Source: Archivesica marissinica
Taxonomy: Eukaryota; Mollusca; Bivalvia; Venerida; Vesicomyidae
Direction of reading: 5' to 3'
Assembly: GCA_014843695.1 (NCBI GenBank)
Contig: CM026397.1
Location: 38,327,952 to 38,391,951, forward strand
DNA: 64,000 bases
Positions 36,478 through 51,538 of this stretch are shown one piece after another (within the stretch, counting starts at the first letter, position 1; the number at the start of each line of letters is the position of its first letter). The translations under genes were made by a program, and so were the position numbers. The notes beneath the pieces were generated by a model that was not told the DNA's origin, made no database searches, and was given only the letters and a program-made list of their open reading frames with translations.

Positions 36478-36705
36478 TGGATCTATGTAGACTCGTGGTA
36501 GCGTGTTCGTTTCAGGGGCGAAAGGACCGTAGTTTGCACCCCGCTGGAGCAGTTACGATTGTACCCTTAGGCAAGGCATTTTAATTCCACATTGCCTCTT
36601 CTCTCTCCCTCGTGGTGATGGATTCCATCAGGAATGAGGTCTCGAGAGTGATATAAGCTGTAAGAACTTGTTTCGAGCTAAAATAAATTTGCATAAACTA
36701 TTGTT
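36478..36705 (+). mobile_element. tRNA-derived SINE (family 6), near complete
   Basis: Head GGATCTATGTAGACTCGTGG and GTAGCGTGTTCG, box B region AGTTTGCACCCC, body CCCTTAGGCAAGGC, GGAATGAGGTCTCGAGAGTG, tail AAATAAATTTGCATAAACTA. Confidence 0.83.
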
Positions 36706-36789
36706 GTGATGTTTCAATTTTATGTGCTAGCTTTGAAAAATAAAGTCTAATGATAAAGACGAACATATTATGAACTGTAGTGATGTCAG

Positions 36790-39310
36790 ACATGTGTCCC
36801 GAGACAAAGGAAGACTGCAACAAGAGAACTGTCATGGATTGAGACGAGTGTTCTGAGGCAAAGGAAGATTTCAACAAGAGAACTGACATGGATTGAGAGA
36901 CGAGTGTTCTGAGACAAAGGAAGGTTGCAACAAGAGAACTGTCATGGCTTGAGATGAGTGGTCTGAGACAAAGGAAGATTGCAACAAGAGAACTGTCATG
37001 GCTTGAGACGAGTGGTCTGAGACAAAGGAAGATTGCAACAAGAGAACTGTCATGGCTTGAGACGAGTGGTCTGAGACAAAGGAAGATTGCAACAAGAGAA
37101 CTGTCATGGCTTGAGACGAGTGTTCTGAGACAAAGGTAGATTGCAACAAGAGAACTGCCATGGATTGAGAGACGAGTGTTCGGAGACAAAGGAAGATTGC
37201 AACAAGAGAACTGCCATGGCTTGAGACGAGTGTTCTGAGACAAAGGAAGATTGCAACAAGAGAACTGACATGGATTGAGAGACGAGTGGTATGAGACAAA
37301 GGTAGATTGCAACAAGAGAACTGCCATGGATTGAGAGACGAGTGTTCGGAGACAAAGGAAGATTGCAACAAGAGAACTGCCATGGCTTGAGACGAGTGTT
37401 CTGAGACAAAGGAAGATTGCAACAAGAGAACTGACATGGATTGAGAGATGAGTGGTCTGAGACAAAGGAAGATTGCAACAAGAGAACTGTCATGGATTGA
37501 GATGAGTGTTCTGAGACAAAGGAAGATTGCAACAAGAGAACTGTCATGGATTGAGACGAGTGTTCTGAGACAAAGGAAGATTGCAACAAGAGAACTGTCA
37601 TGGATTGAGACGAGTGTTCTGAGACAAAGGAAGATTGCAACAAGAGAACTGTCATGGATTGAGACGAGTGTTCTGAGACAAAGGAAGATTGCAACAAGAG
37701 AACTGTCATGGATTGAGACGAGTATTCTGAGACAAAGGGAGATTGCAACAAGAGAACTGTCATGGATTGAGACGAGTGTTCTGAGACAAAGGAAGATTGC
37801 AAAAAGAGAACTGTCATGGATTGAGACGAGTGTTCTGAGACAAAGGAAGATTGCAACAAGAGAACTGTCATGGATTGAGACGAGTGTCCCAAGACAAAGG
37901 AAGATTGCAACAAGAGAACTGTCATGGATTGAGACGAGTGTCCCGAGACAAAGGAAGATTGCAACAAGAGAACTGTCATGGATTGAGAGACGAGTGGTAT
38001 GAGACAAAGGTAGATTGCAACAAGAGAACTGCCATGGATTGAGAGACGAGTGTTCGGAGACAAAGGAAGATTGCAACAAGAGAACTGCCATGGCTTGAGA
38101 CGAGTGTTCTGAGACAAAGGAAGATTGCAACAAGAGAACTGACATGGATTGAGAGATGAGTGGTCTGAGACAAAGGAAGATTGCAACAAGAGAACTGTCA
38201 TGGATTGAGATGAGTGTTCTGAGACAAAGGAAGATTGCAACAAGAGAACTGTCATGGATTGAGACGAGTGTTCTGAGACAAAGGAAGATTGCAACAAGAG
38301 AACTGTCATGGATTGAGACGAGTGTTCTGAGACAAAGGAAGATTGCAACAAGAGAACTGTCATGGATTGAGACGAGTGTTCTGAGACAAAGGAAGATTGC
38401 AACAAGAGAACTGTCATGGATTGAGACGAGTATTCTGAGACAAAGGGAGATTGCAACAAGAGAACTGTCATGGATTGAGACGAGTGTTCTGAGACAAAGG
38501 TAGATTGCAACAAGAGAACTGTCATGGATTGAGACGAGTGTTCTGAGACAAAGGAAGATTGCAAAAAGAGAACTGTCATGGATTGAGACGAGTGTTATGA
38601 GACAAAGGAAGATTGCAACAAGAGAACTGTCATGGATTGAGACGAGTGTCCCAAGACAAAGGAAGATTGCAACAAGAGAACTGTCATGGATTGAGACGAG
38701 TATCCCGAGACAAAGGAAGATTGCAACAAGAGAACTGTCATGGATTGAGACGAGTGTTCTGAGACAAAGGAAGATTGCAACAAGAGAACTGTCATGGATT
38801 GAGACGAGTGTTCTGAGACAAAGGAAGATTGCAACAAGAGAACTGTCATGGATTGAGATGAGTGTTCTGAGACAAAGGAAGATTGCAACAAGAGAACTGT
38901 CATGGATTGAGACGAGTGTTCTGAGACAAAGGTAGATTGCAACAAGAGAACTGTCATGGATGGAGACGAGTGTTCCGAGACAAAGGAAGATTGCAACAAG
39001 AGAACTGTCATGGATGGAGACGAGTGTTCTGAGACAAAGGAAGATTGCAACAAGAGAACTGTCATGGATTGAGACAAGTGTTCTGAGACAAAGGAATATT
39101 GCAACAAGAGAACTGTCATGGATTGAGACGAGTGTTCTGATACAAAGGAAGATTGCAACAAGAGAACTGTCATGGATGGAGAGACGAGTGTTCTGAGACA
39201 AAGGAAGATTGCAACAAGAGAACTGTCATGGATGGAGAGATGAGTGTTCGGAGACAAAGGAAGATTGCAACAAGAGAACTAACTGTCATGGATTGAGATG
39301 CGTGTCCCGA
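36790..39310. repeat. 54-bp minisatellite with higher-order duplication, about 46 copies
   Basis: Unit TGTTCTGAGACAAAGGAAGA, TTGCAACAAGAGAACTGTCA, TGGATTGAGACGAG. A block of about 700 bp (from GGTATGAGACAAAGGTAGA at 37287 and again at 37993) is duplicated. Frames of up to 776 codons on the minus strand (18-residue repeats) exist only because 54 is divisible by three; the array lies in an intron of the sense gene. Confidence 0.95.
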
Positions 39311-39488
39311 GACATAGCCTTAGAAACTCTGTACTTATTTGGGGAACATTTTAAATTTTGTTGGTGAAAACCTGCTCAGCCTATTACATTGAACTGATTA
39401 ATTAAACACGAGCATTATTAAAATGAGAAATACTTGCTTGCAACTAGGTACACATGAGAATGGAATCAAACTCAACCATGTTACTTAC

Positions 39489-39595
39489 ATCATAAGGCTC
39501 TTGTCCCGGGCCAGATCATCTTTGCGGAGGTCGTTTAGTTCCAAAATCTCCTTGGTGAGAAACTTGTGCTGAAGCTCATAACCTTGACATATATC
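39489..39595 (-). CDS. TBC1D2B: TBC1D2B-like exon 5 (residues 205-239, DICQGY coiled coil)
   Basis: Acceptor TTGTTGCAG, donor GAT/GTAAGT; 107 nt. Encodes DICQGYELQHKFLTKEILEL, the most recognisable coiled-coil segment of TBC1D2 proteins (family pattern QGYE.QNKFL.KEILEL). The acceptor and first 20 or so nt of this exon form the unit of the giant array beginning directly upstream, so this is the last of hundreds of near-identical acceptors in transcription order. Confidence 0.93.
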
Positions 39596-42500
39596 CTGCA
39601 ACAATAACATAACCTTGACATATATCCTACAACAATAACAACAATATCATAACCTTGACATATATCCTGCAACAATATCGTAACCTAGACATATATCCTG
39701 CAACAATAACATAACCTTGACATATATCCTGCAACAATAACAACAATATCATAACCTAGACATATATCCTGCAACAATAACAACAATAACATAACCTTGA
39801 CATATATCCTGCAACAATAACATAACCTTGACATATATCCTGCAACAATAACAACAATATCATAACCTAGACATATATCCTGCAACAATAACATAACCTT
39901 GACATATATCCTACAACAATAACAACAATATCATAACCTAGACATATATCCTGCAACAATAACATAACCTTGACATATATCCTGCAACAATAACATAACC
40001 TTGACATATATCCTGCAACAATAACATAACCTTGACATATATCCTGCAACAATAACAACAATATCATAACCTTGACATATATCCTGCAACAATAACATAA
40101 CCTTGACATATATCCTGCAACAATAACATAACCTTGACATATATCCTGCAACAATAACATAACCTTGACATATATCCTGCAACAATAACATAACCTTGAC
40201 ATATATCCTGCAACAATAACAACAATAACATAACCTTGACATATATCCTGCAACAATAACATAACCTTGACATATATCCTGAACCAATAACAACAATATC
40301 ATAACCTTGACATATATCCCGCGACAATAACAACAATATCATAACCTTGACATATATCCTGCAACAATAACAACAATATCATAACCTTGACATATATCCT
40401 GCAACAATAACAACAATATCATAACCTTGACATATATCCTGCAACAATAACAACAATAACATAACCTTGACATATATCCTGCAACAATAACAACAATAAC
40501 ATAACCTTGACATATATCCTGCAACAATAACATAACCTTGACATATATCCTGCAACAATATCATAACCTTGACATATATCCTGCAACAATAACATAACCT
40601 TGACATATATCCTGCAACAATAACAACAATATCATAACCTTGACATATATCCTGCAACAATAACAACAATAACATAACCTTGACATATATCCTGCAACAA
40701 TAACAACAATAACATAACCTTGACATATATCCTGCAACAATAACATAACCTTGACATATATCCTGCAACAATAACAACAATAACATAACCTTGACATATA
40801 TCCTGCAACAATAACAACAATATCATAACCTTGACATATATCCTGCAACAATAACAACAATAACATAACCTTGACATATATCCTACAACAATAACAACAA
40901 TATCATAACCTTGACATATATCCTGCAACAATAACAACAATATCATAACCTTGACATATATCCTGCAACAATAACATAACCTTGACATATATCCTGCAAC
41001 AATAACAACAATATCATAACCTTGACATATATCCTGCAACAATAACATAACCTTGACATATATCCTGCAACAATAACATAACCTTGACATATATCCTGCA
41101 ACAATAACATAACCTTGACATATATCCTGCAACAATAACAACAATATCATAACCTTGACATATATCCTGCACAATAACAACAATATCATAACCTTGACAT
41201 ATATCCTGCAACAATAACATAACCTTGACATATATCCTGCAACAATAACATAACCTTGACATATATCCTGCAACAATAACAACAATATCATAACCTTGAC
41301 ATATATCCTGCAACAATAACAACAATATCATAACCTTGACATATATCCTGCAACAATAACAACAATATCATAACCTTGACATATATCCTGCAACAATAAC
41401 AACAATAACATAACCTTGACATATATCCTGCAACAATAACAACAATATCATAACCTTGACATATATCCTGCAACAATAACAACAATATCATAACCTTGAC
41501 ATATATCCTGCAACAATAACATAACCTTGACATATATCCTGCAACAATAACAACAATATCATAACCTTGACATATATCCTGCAACAATAACAACAATAAC
41601 ATAACCTTGACATATATCCTACAACAATAACATAACCTTGACATATATCCTGCAACAATAACAACAATAACATAACCTTGACATATATCCTACAACAATA
41701 ACAACAATATCATAACCTTGACATATATCCTACAACAATAACATAACCTTGACATATATCCTACAACAATAACATAACCTTGACATATATCCTGCAACAA
41801 TAACAACAATAACATAACCTTGACATATATCCTGCAACAATAACATAACCTTGACATATATCCTACAACAATATCATAACCTTGACATATATCCTACAAC
41901 AATAACATAACCTTGACATATATCCTGCAACAATAACATAACCTTGACATATATCCTGCAACAATATCATAACCTTGACATATATCCTGCAACAATAACA
42001 ACAATATCATAACCTTGACATATATCCTGCAACAATAACAACAATAACATAACCTTGACATATATCCTGCAACAATAACATAACCTTGACATATATCCTG
42101 CAACAATAACAACAATATCATAACCTTGACATATATCCTGCAACAATAACAACAATAACATAACCTTGACATATATCCTGCAACAATAACAACAATATCA
42201 TAACCTTGACATATATCCTGCAACAATAACAACAATAACATAACCTTGACATATATCCTGCAACAATAACAACAATATCATAACCTTGACATATATCCTG
42301 CAACAATAACATAACCTTGACATATATCCTGCAACAATAACAACAATATCATAACCTTGACATATATCCTGCAACAATAACATAACCTTGACATATATCC
42401 TGCAACAATAACAACAATATCATAACCTTGACATATATCCTGCGACAATAACAACAATATCATAACCTTGACATATATCCTGCAACAATAACATAACCTT

Positions 42501-44196
42501 GACATATATCCTGCAACAATAACAACAATATCATAACCTTGACATATATCCTGCAACAATAACATAACCTTGACATATATCCTGCAACAATAACATAACC
42601 TTGACATATATCCTGCAACAATAACATAACCTTGACATATATCCTGCAACAATAACATAACCTTGACATATATCCTGCAACAATAACAACAATAACATAA
42701 CCTTGACATATATCCTGCAACAATAACAACAATATCATAACCTTGACATATATCCTGCAACAATAACATAACCTTGACATATATCCTGCAACAATATCAT
42801 AACCTTGACATATATCCTGCAACAATAACAACAATATCATAACCTTGACATATATCCTGCGACAATAACAACAATATCATAACCTTGACATATATCCTGC
42901 AACAATAACAACAATAACAACAATAACATAACCTTGACATATATCCTGCAACAATAACAACAATATCATAACCTTGACATATATCCTGCGACAATAACAA
43001 CAATAACATAACCTTGACATATATCCTGCAACAATAACAACAATATCATAACCTTGACATATATCCTGCAACAATAACATAACCTTGACATATATCCTGC
43101 AACAATAACATAACATTGACATATATCCTGCAACAATAACATAACCTTGACATATATCCTGCAACAATAACATAACCTTGACATATATCCTGCAACAATA
43201 ACATAACCTTGACATATATCCTGCAACAATAACAACAATATCATAACCTTGACATATATCCTGCAACAATAACATAACCTTGACATATATCCTGCAACAA
43301 TAACAACAATATCATAACCTTGACATATATCCTGCAACAATAACATAACCTTGACATATATCCTGCAACAATAACAACAATAACATAACCTTGACATATA
43401 TCCTGCAACAATAACAACAATAACATAACCTTGACATATATCCTGCAACAATAACAACAATATCATAACCTTGACATATATCCTGCAACAATAACATAAC
43501 CTTGACATATATCCTGCAACAATAACATAACCTTGACATATATCCTGCAACAATAACATAACCTTGACATATATCCTGCAACAATAACATAACCTTGACA
43601 TATATCCTGCAACAATAACAACAATAACATAACCTTGACATATATCCTGCAACAATAACAACAATATCATAACCTTGACATATATCCTGCAACAATAACA
43701 ACAATAACATAACCTTGACATATATCCTGCAACAATAACATAACCTTGACATATATCCTGCAACAATAACAACAATATCATAACCTTGACATATATCCTG
43801 CAACAATAACAACAATAACATAACCTTGACATATATCCTGCAACAATAACATAACCTTGACATATATCCTGCAACAATAACAACAATATCATAACCTTGA
43901 CATATATCCTGCAACAATAACATAACCTTGACATATATCCTGCAACAATATCATAACCTTGACATATATCCTGCAACAATAACAACAATATCATAACCTT
44001 GACATATATCCTGCAACAATAACAACAATAACATAACCTTGACATATATCCTGCAACAATATCATAACCTTGACATATATCCTGCAACAATAACAACAAT
44101 ATCATAACCTTGACATATATCCTGCAACAATAACAACAATAACATAACCTTGACATATATCCCGCGACAATAACAACAATATCATAACCTTGACAA
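39585..44196. repeat. 31/40-bp minisatellite spanning the acceptor of exon 5, about 125 copies
   Basis: Two unit lengths alternate: 31 bp (AACATAACCTTGACATATAT, CCTGCAACAAT) and 40 bp with an added AACAACAAT. In gene orientation each unit is TTGTTGCAG then GATATATGTCAAGGTTATG, i.e. acceptor plus DICQGY codons. Rare variants (CTAGACAT, CCTACAAC, CCGCGACA) mark blocks. Confidence 0.97.
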
Positions 44197-44694
44197 CAAA
44201 ATGTAGCATAGTTCAATGAAGTCTGCCTAGTGCTGAGATCTCCTCACAAAGACAAATACAAGTTTCCGGCTGTCGGTCGCCAATGGCGCCAATGGCGCCA
44301 ATTGCGACAAAAAATAAATACTGGTGCCAAATGTTGTGAATTGGCGAAAATATTTGGCGCAATTATTGTTTTCTTTTTCTTTTAATGTTGTTTTTGTTTT
44401 GGCAAAACATGTTTTGTCAAATACACGACTTCCAATAATTATCTGTGAACTATATGGCTCTTAGTTCTTTTTCAAATTCGCTCCAGTTTTATTCAATTGG
44501 CGACAGAAGTGGTGCAGAAAAATTCAGAAAGAGGGAACCCTGCAAATAGGCATAGTGGTTTTAACCTCCATGTAACAAAGTGCGGGGCTGAACTAAGTTA
44601 GATAAGACAAGTAACAAGGACAACCATGCACAAATATTCGATTTCGATATTGAAAAGGAATCAAGACACCACAAGAAATTATATCGAACCGTCT

Positions 44695-44835
44695 CCGTGG
44701 TCTACGGAACGCAAGATCAAAGGTTCAAGCCTAGTCAGGGGTTTAATCTGATTTGACTGGTTGGTGAGCTGACAGCTAGTTAAATAATGGTTACTGAGTG
44801 CCTATGGCCTGCAATGATCGGATTCAGGAAGTACT
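44695..44835 (+). mobile_element. SINE (family 4) head and body
   Basis: CCGTCTCCGTGGTCTACGGA, box B AGGTTCAAGCC, and GGTTGGTGAGCTGACAGCTA, the opposite orientation of 57055. Repeated at 52037-52177. Confidence 0.7.
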
Positions 44836-45204
44836 GTCAAACCTGTCTTAATCAGCCAGCCAAGGGAATCACCAACAGTGGTTACTTAGCACAGGTGACT
44901 GCTTAATAGAGGACACAAATGCAAAATAAAACAACATATTGGGAATCTGGCTGCTTAATACAGGTTGGCTGTTTAATGGAAGTGACCACTAACACACAGG
45001 TTTGCCTGTACTGCTGTTCATAAAAGGTGTCAACAATGGCTGGCCCTGTCAAGGTGGTTGACACTATAATAACAAATGCTTTACATTACTTTTATATCTA
45101 AAGTTTGCATTAAATTTTATATGCACATTATGCTTAAGGACAAAAAGATAAATATTGTTGAGAAAATGACATCAGAATTTATGGAACATCTGTAATTAGT
45201 ATTG

Positions 45205-45421
45205 CTAGTTTCACCCTTAATATTCGGGAAAAAAATAGACGGAATGTGCAAACAACATAGATCAGGATCTATGTTGTTTGTTATTCAGACAAGTGCTTTA
45301 GCTCCATTATCCGAATAGCAAACAGAATCGAGCCTGATCAGATGGAACGTTTTGTACCGTCTGATCTGGCTCTATGCAGTTTGCAAAAGTGACTTTAGTT
45401 GTGATTGGCTGGTTAAGGGTT
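45205..45421. mobile_element. Triple-hairpin repeat element, copy 5
   Basis: AACAACATAGATCAGGATCT stem, TATTCAGACAAGTG/CATTATCCGAATAGC, GCAAACAGAATCGAGCCTGA/CTGGCTCTATGCAG, end GGTTAAGGGTTAA. Duplicated at 52547-52763. Confidence 0.8.
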
Positions 45422-45486
45422 AAGATGAACCAATTAGTGGATATTCAATTAAGTTTGTTTGGTGGTTACAGGTATATCTGTAATCT

Positions 45487-45718
45487 GGCTGTCCGATTAG
45501 CGCAGTGGTTAGGGCGCTCGCTTCTCACCAATGCAACCCAGGTTCGATCCTCAGACCGGGAAGTATGTGAGATGGTACGGAGGGCGTCAGATTGGACAGG
45601 TGGGTTTTGTCCGGATACTCTGGTTTCCTCCCACCCGAATGACCACATATACGCTTTCATCCGCGCCAAAGAGTGATTAATATAAGTTGCTTCGCAATCG
45701 TTGTAAAATAAATAAAGC
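45487..45718 (+). mobile_element. tRNA-derived SINE (family 2), complete
   Basis: Excellent pol III promoter: box A TTAGCGCAGTGG, box B GGTTCGATCCT. Body GTGGGTTTTGTCCGGATACT, GGTTTCCTCCCACCCGAATG; tail ATTAATATAAGTTGCTTCGC. Duplicated at 52829-53060. Confidence 0.88.
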
Positions 45719-45948
45719 TTAAACTTTAAACAGGTACAGTCAAACCTGTCTTAAGCAGCCAGCCAAGGGAAGCACAGAAAGTTGCTGCTTAGCACAGGAG
45801 GCTGCTTAATAGAAGTGAAATGTATAATAAAACAATATATTGGGAGTCTGGAACCTGGCTACTTAATACAGGTTGGCTGCTTAATAGAGGTCAAATGTAT
45901 AATAAAACAATATATTGGGAGTCTGGAACCTAGCTGCTTAATAGAGGT

Positions 45949-46948
45949 NNNNNNNNNNNNNNNNNNNNNNNNNNNNNNNNNNNNNNNNNNNNNNNNNNNN
46001 NNNNNNNNNNNNNNNNNNNNNNNNNNNNNNNNNNNNNNNNNNNNNNNNNNNNNNNNNNNNNNNNNNNNNNNNNNNNNNNNNNNNNNNNNNNNNNNNNNNN
46101 NNNNNNNNNNNNNNNNNNNNNNNNNNNNNNNNNNNNNNNNNNNNNNNNNNNNNNNNNNNNNNNNNNNNNNNNNNNNNNNNNNNNNNNNNNNNNNNNNNNN
46201 NNNNNNNNNNNNNNNNNNNNNNNNNNNNNNNNNNNNNNNNNNNNNNNNNNNNNNNNNNNNNNNNNNNNNNNNNNNNNNNNNNNNNNNNNNNNNNNNNNNN
46301 NNNNNNNNNNNNNNNNNNNNNNNNNNNNNNNNNNNNNNNNNNNNNNNNNNNNNNNNNNNNNNNNNNNNNNNNNNNNNNNNNNNNNNNNNNNNNNNNNNNN
46401 NNNNNNNNNNNNNNNNNNNNNNNNNNNNNNNNNNNNNNNNNNNNNNNNNNNNNNNNNNNNNNNNNNNNNNNNNNNNNNNNNNNNNNNNNNNNNNNNNNNN
46501 NNNNNNNNNNNNNNNNNNNNNNNNNNNNNNNNNNNNNNNNNNNNNNNNNNNNNNNNNNNNNNNNNNNNNNNNNNNNNNNNNNNNNNNNNNNNNNNNNNNN
46601 NNNNNNNNNNNNNNNNNNNNNNNNNNNNNNNNNNNNNNNNNNNNNNNNNNNNNNNNNNNNNNNNNNNNNNNNNNNNNNNNNNNNNNNNNNNNNNNNNNNN
46701 NNNNNNNNNNNNNNNNNNNNNNNNNNNNNNNNNNNNNNNNNNNNNNNNNNNNNNNNNNNNNNNNNNNNNNNNNNNNNNNNNNNNNNNNNNNNNNNNNNNN
46801 NNNNNNNNNNNNNNNNNNNNNNNNNNNNNNNNNNNNNNNNNNNNNNNNNNNNNNNNNNNNNNNNNNNNNNNNNNNNNNNNNNNNNNNNNNNNNNNNNNNN
46901 NNNNNNNNNNNNNNNNNNNNNNNNNNNNNNNNNNNNNNNNNNNNNNNN
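45949..46948. other. Assembly gap (1000 N)
   Basis: Exactly 1000 N, a placeholder size. It splits the duplicated segment from a restart of the same array. Confidence 0.99.
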
Positions 46949-49900
46949 AACAACAATATCATAACCTTGACATATATCCTGCAACAATATCATAACCTTG
47001 ACATATATCCTGCAACAATAACATAACCTTGACATATATCCTGCAACAATAACAACAATATCATAACCTTGACATATATCCTGCAACAATAACATAACCT
47101 TGACATATATCCTGCAACAATAACAACAATACATAACCTTGACATATATCCTGCAACAATAACAACAATAACATAACCTTGACATATATCCTGCAACAAT
47201 AACAACAATAACATAACCTTGACATATATCCTGCAACAATAACAACAATATCATAACCTTGACATATATCCTGCAACAATAACATAACCTTGACATATAT
47301 CCTGCAACAATAACAACAATATCATAACCTTGACATATATCCTGCAACAATAACAACAATATCATAACCTTGACATATATCCTGCAACAATAACAACAAT
47401 ATCATAACCTTGACATATATCCTGCAACAATAACAACAATATCATAACCTTGACATATATCCTGCAACAATAACATAACCTTGACATATATCCTGCAACA
47501 ATAACAACAATAACATAACCTTGACATATATCCTGCAACAATAACAACAATAACATAACCTTGACATATATCCTGCAACAATAACAACAATATCATAACC
47601 TTGACATATATCCTGCAACAATAACATAACCTTGACATATATCCTGCAACAATAACAACAATAACATAACCTTGACATATATCCTGCAACAATAACAACA
47701 ATATCATAACCTTGACATATATCCTGCAACAATAACAACAATATCATAACCTAGACATATATCCTGCAACAATAACAACAACATCATAACCTTGACATAT
47801 ATCCTGCAACAATAACATAACCTTGACATATATCCTGCAACAATAACAACAATAACATAACCTTGACATATATCCTGCAACAATAACAACAATAACATAA
47901 CCTTGACATATATCCTGCAACAATAACATAACCTTGACATATATCCTGCAACAATATCATAACCTTGACATATATCCTGCAACAATAACATAACCTTGAC
48001 ATATATCCTGCAACAATAACAACAATATCATAACCTTGACATATATCCTGCAACAATAACAACAATAACATAACCTTGACATATATCCTGCGACAATAAC
48101 AACAATAACATAACCTTGACATATATCCTGCAACAATAACATAACCTTGACATATATCCTGCAACAATAACAACAATAACATAACCTTGACATATATCCT
48201 GCAACAATAACAACAATATCATAACCTTGACATATATCCTGCAACAATAACAACAATAACATAACCTTGACATATATCCTACAACAATAACAACAATATC
48301 ATAACCTTGACATATATCCTGCAACAATAACAACAATATCATAACCTTGACATATATCCTGCAACAATAACATAACCTTGACATATATCCTGCAACAATA
48401 ACAACAATATCATAACCTTGACATATATCCTGCAACAATAACATAACCTTGACATATATCCTGCAACAATAACATAACCTTGACATATATCCTGCAACAA
48501 TAACATAACCTTGACATATATCCTGCAACAATAACAACAATATCATAACCTTGACATATATCCTGCGACAATAACAACAATATCATAACCTTGACATATA
48601 TCCTGCAACAATAACATAACCTTGACATATATCCTGCAACAATAACATAACCTTGACATATATCCTGCAACAATAACAACAATATCATAACCTTGACATA
48701 TATCCTGCAACAATAACAACAATATCATAACCTTGACATATATCCTGCAACAATAACAACAATATCATAACCTTGACATATATCCTGCGACAATAACAAC
48801 AATAACATAACCTTGACATATATCCTGCAACAATAACAACAATATCATAACCTTGACATATATCCTGCAACAATAACAACAATATCATAACCTTGACATA
48901 TATCCTGCAACAATAACATAACCTTGACATATATCCTGCGACAATAACAACAATATCATAACCTTGACATATATCCTGCAACAATAACAACAATAACATA
49001 ACCTTGACATATATCCTACAACAATATCATAACCTTGACATATATCCTGCAACAATAACAACAATAACATAACCTTGACATATATCCTACAACAATAACA
49101 ACAATATCATAACCTTGACATATATCCTACAACAATATCATAACCTTGACATATATCCTGCAACAATAACATAACCTTGACATATATCCTGCAACAATAA
49201 CAACAATAACATAACCTTGACATATATCCTGCAACAATAACATAACCTTGACATATATCCTACAACAATATCATAACCTTGACATATATCCTACAACAAT
49301 AACATAACCTTGACATATATCCTGCAACAATAACATAACCTTGACATATATCCTGCAACAATATCATAACCTTGACATATATCCTGCAACAATAACAACA
49401 ATATCATAACCTTGACATATATCCTGCAACAATAACAACAATAACATAACCTTGACATATATCCTGCAACAATAACATAACCTTGACATATATCCTGCAA
49501 CAATAACAACAATATCATAACCTTGACATATATCCTACAACAATAACATAACCTTGACATATATCCTGCAACAATAACAACAATATCATAACCTTGACAT
49601 ATATCCTGCAACAATAACAACAATACATAACCTTGACATATATCCTACAACAATAACATAACCTTGACATATATCCTGCAACAATAACATAACCTTGACA
49701 TATATCCTGCAACAATAACATAACCTTGACATATATCCTGCAACAATAACATAACCTTGACATATATCCTGCAACAATAACATAACCTTGACATATATCC
49801 TGCAACAATAACAACAATATCATAACCTTGACATATATCCTAACATACAACAATAACATAACCTTGACATATATCCTGCAACAATAACATAACCTTGACA

Positions 49901-51532
49901 TATATCCTGCAACAATAACATAACCTTGACATATATCCTGCAACAATAACATAACCTTGACATATATCCTGCAACAATAACAACAATATCATAACCTTGA
50001 CATATATCCTGCAACAATAACATAACCTTGACATATATCCTGCAACAATAACAACAATAACATAACCTTGACATATATCCTGCAACAATAACAACAATAT
50101 CATAACCTTGACATATATCCTGCAACAATAACATAACCTTGACATATATCCTGCAACAATAACATAACCTTGACATATATCCTGCAACAATAACAACAAT
50201 ATCATAACCTTGACATATATCCTGCAACAATAACAACAATAACATAACCTTGACATATATCCTGCAACAATAACAACAATAACAACAATAACATAACCTT
50301 GACATATATCCTGCAACAATAACAACAATATCATAACCTTGACATATATCCTGCAACAATAACAACAATAACATAACCTTGACATATATCCTGCAACAAT
50401 AACAACAATATCATAACCTTGACATATATCCTGCAACAATAACATAACCTTGACATATATCCTGCAACAATAACATAACCTTGACATATATCCTGCAACA
50501 ATAACATAACCTTGACATATATCCTGCAACAATAACATAACCTTGACATATATCCTGCAACAATAACATAACCTTGACATATATCCTGCAACAATAACAA
50601 CAATATCATAACCTTGACATATATCCTGCAACAATATCATAACCTTGACATATATCCTGCAACAATAACAACAATATCATAACCTTGACATATATCCTGC
50701 AACAATATCATAACCTTGACATATATCCTGCAACAATATCATAACCTTGACATATATCCTGCAACAATATCATAACCTTGACATATATCCTGCAACAATA
50801 ACATAACCTTGACATATATCCTGCAACAATATCATAACCTTGACATATATCCTGCAACAATAACATAACCTTGACATATATCCTGCAACAATAACATAAC
50901 CTTGACATATATCCTGCAACAATAACATAACCTTGACATATATCCTGCAACAATAACATAACCTTGACATATATCCTGCAACAATAACAACAATATCATA
51001 ACCTTGACATATATCCTGCAACAATAACAACAATATCATAACCTTGACATATATCCTGCAACAATAACATAACCTTGACATATATCCTGCAACAATAACA
51101 TAACCTTGACATATATCCTGCAACAATAACATAACCTTGACATATATCCTGCAACAATAACATAACCTTGACATATATCCTGCAACAATAACATAACCTT
51201 GACATATATCCTGCAACAATAACAACAATATCATAACCTTGACATATATCCTGCAACAATAACATAACCTTGACATATATCCTGCAACAATATCATAACC
51301 TTGACATATATCCTGCAACAATAACAACAATATCATAACCTTGACATATATCCTGCAACAATAACAACAATAACATAACCTTGACATATATCCTGCAACA
51401 ATATCATAACCTTGACATATATCCTGCAACAATAACAACAATATCATAACCTTGACATATATCCTGCAACAATAACAACAATAACATAACCTTGACATAT
51501 ATCCCGCGACAATAACAACAATATCATAACCT
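46949..51532. repeat. 31/40-bp acceptor minisatellite, second block, about 125 copies
   Basis: Same units as 39585-44196. Its right end (50.8-51.53 kb) follows the same order of 31- and 40-bp units and the same CCGCGACA variant as the right end of the first block. Confidence 0.97.
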
Positions 51533-51538
51533 TGACAA

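Larger units (their letters stand above)
44197..45948. repeat. First copy of a 1.75-kb segment duplicated at 51539-53364
   Basis: Sequence from AAAATGTAGCATAGTTCAAT to GCTGCTTAATAGAGGT is repeated 7342 bp further right with no difference seen except one extra 68-bp unit in the second copy. It holds an inverted-repeat element (44270-44506, CTGTCGGTCGCCAAT / ATTGGCGACAG), a family 4 SINE piece, a hairpin element, a family 2 SINE and CAGTCAAACC-type elements. Confidence 0.95.

Noticed and set aside
36871..39201. Minus-strand frame of 776 codons with 18-residue repeats
   Set aside because: It follows from a 54-bp repeat period, overlapping frames exist on both strands, and it lies within an intron with no start or splice context.
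45487..45560. A true tRNA gene (good A and B boxes)
   Set aside because: The tRNA-like head continues into a SINE body and tail, and the same structure recurs in other families here.
44197..45948. Genuine recent segmental duplication
   Set aside because: Near identity, exact offset and termination at a 1000-N gap favour an assembly overlap, though reads are needed to decide.
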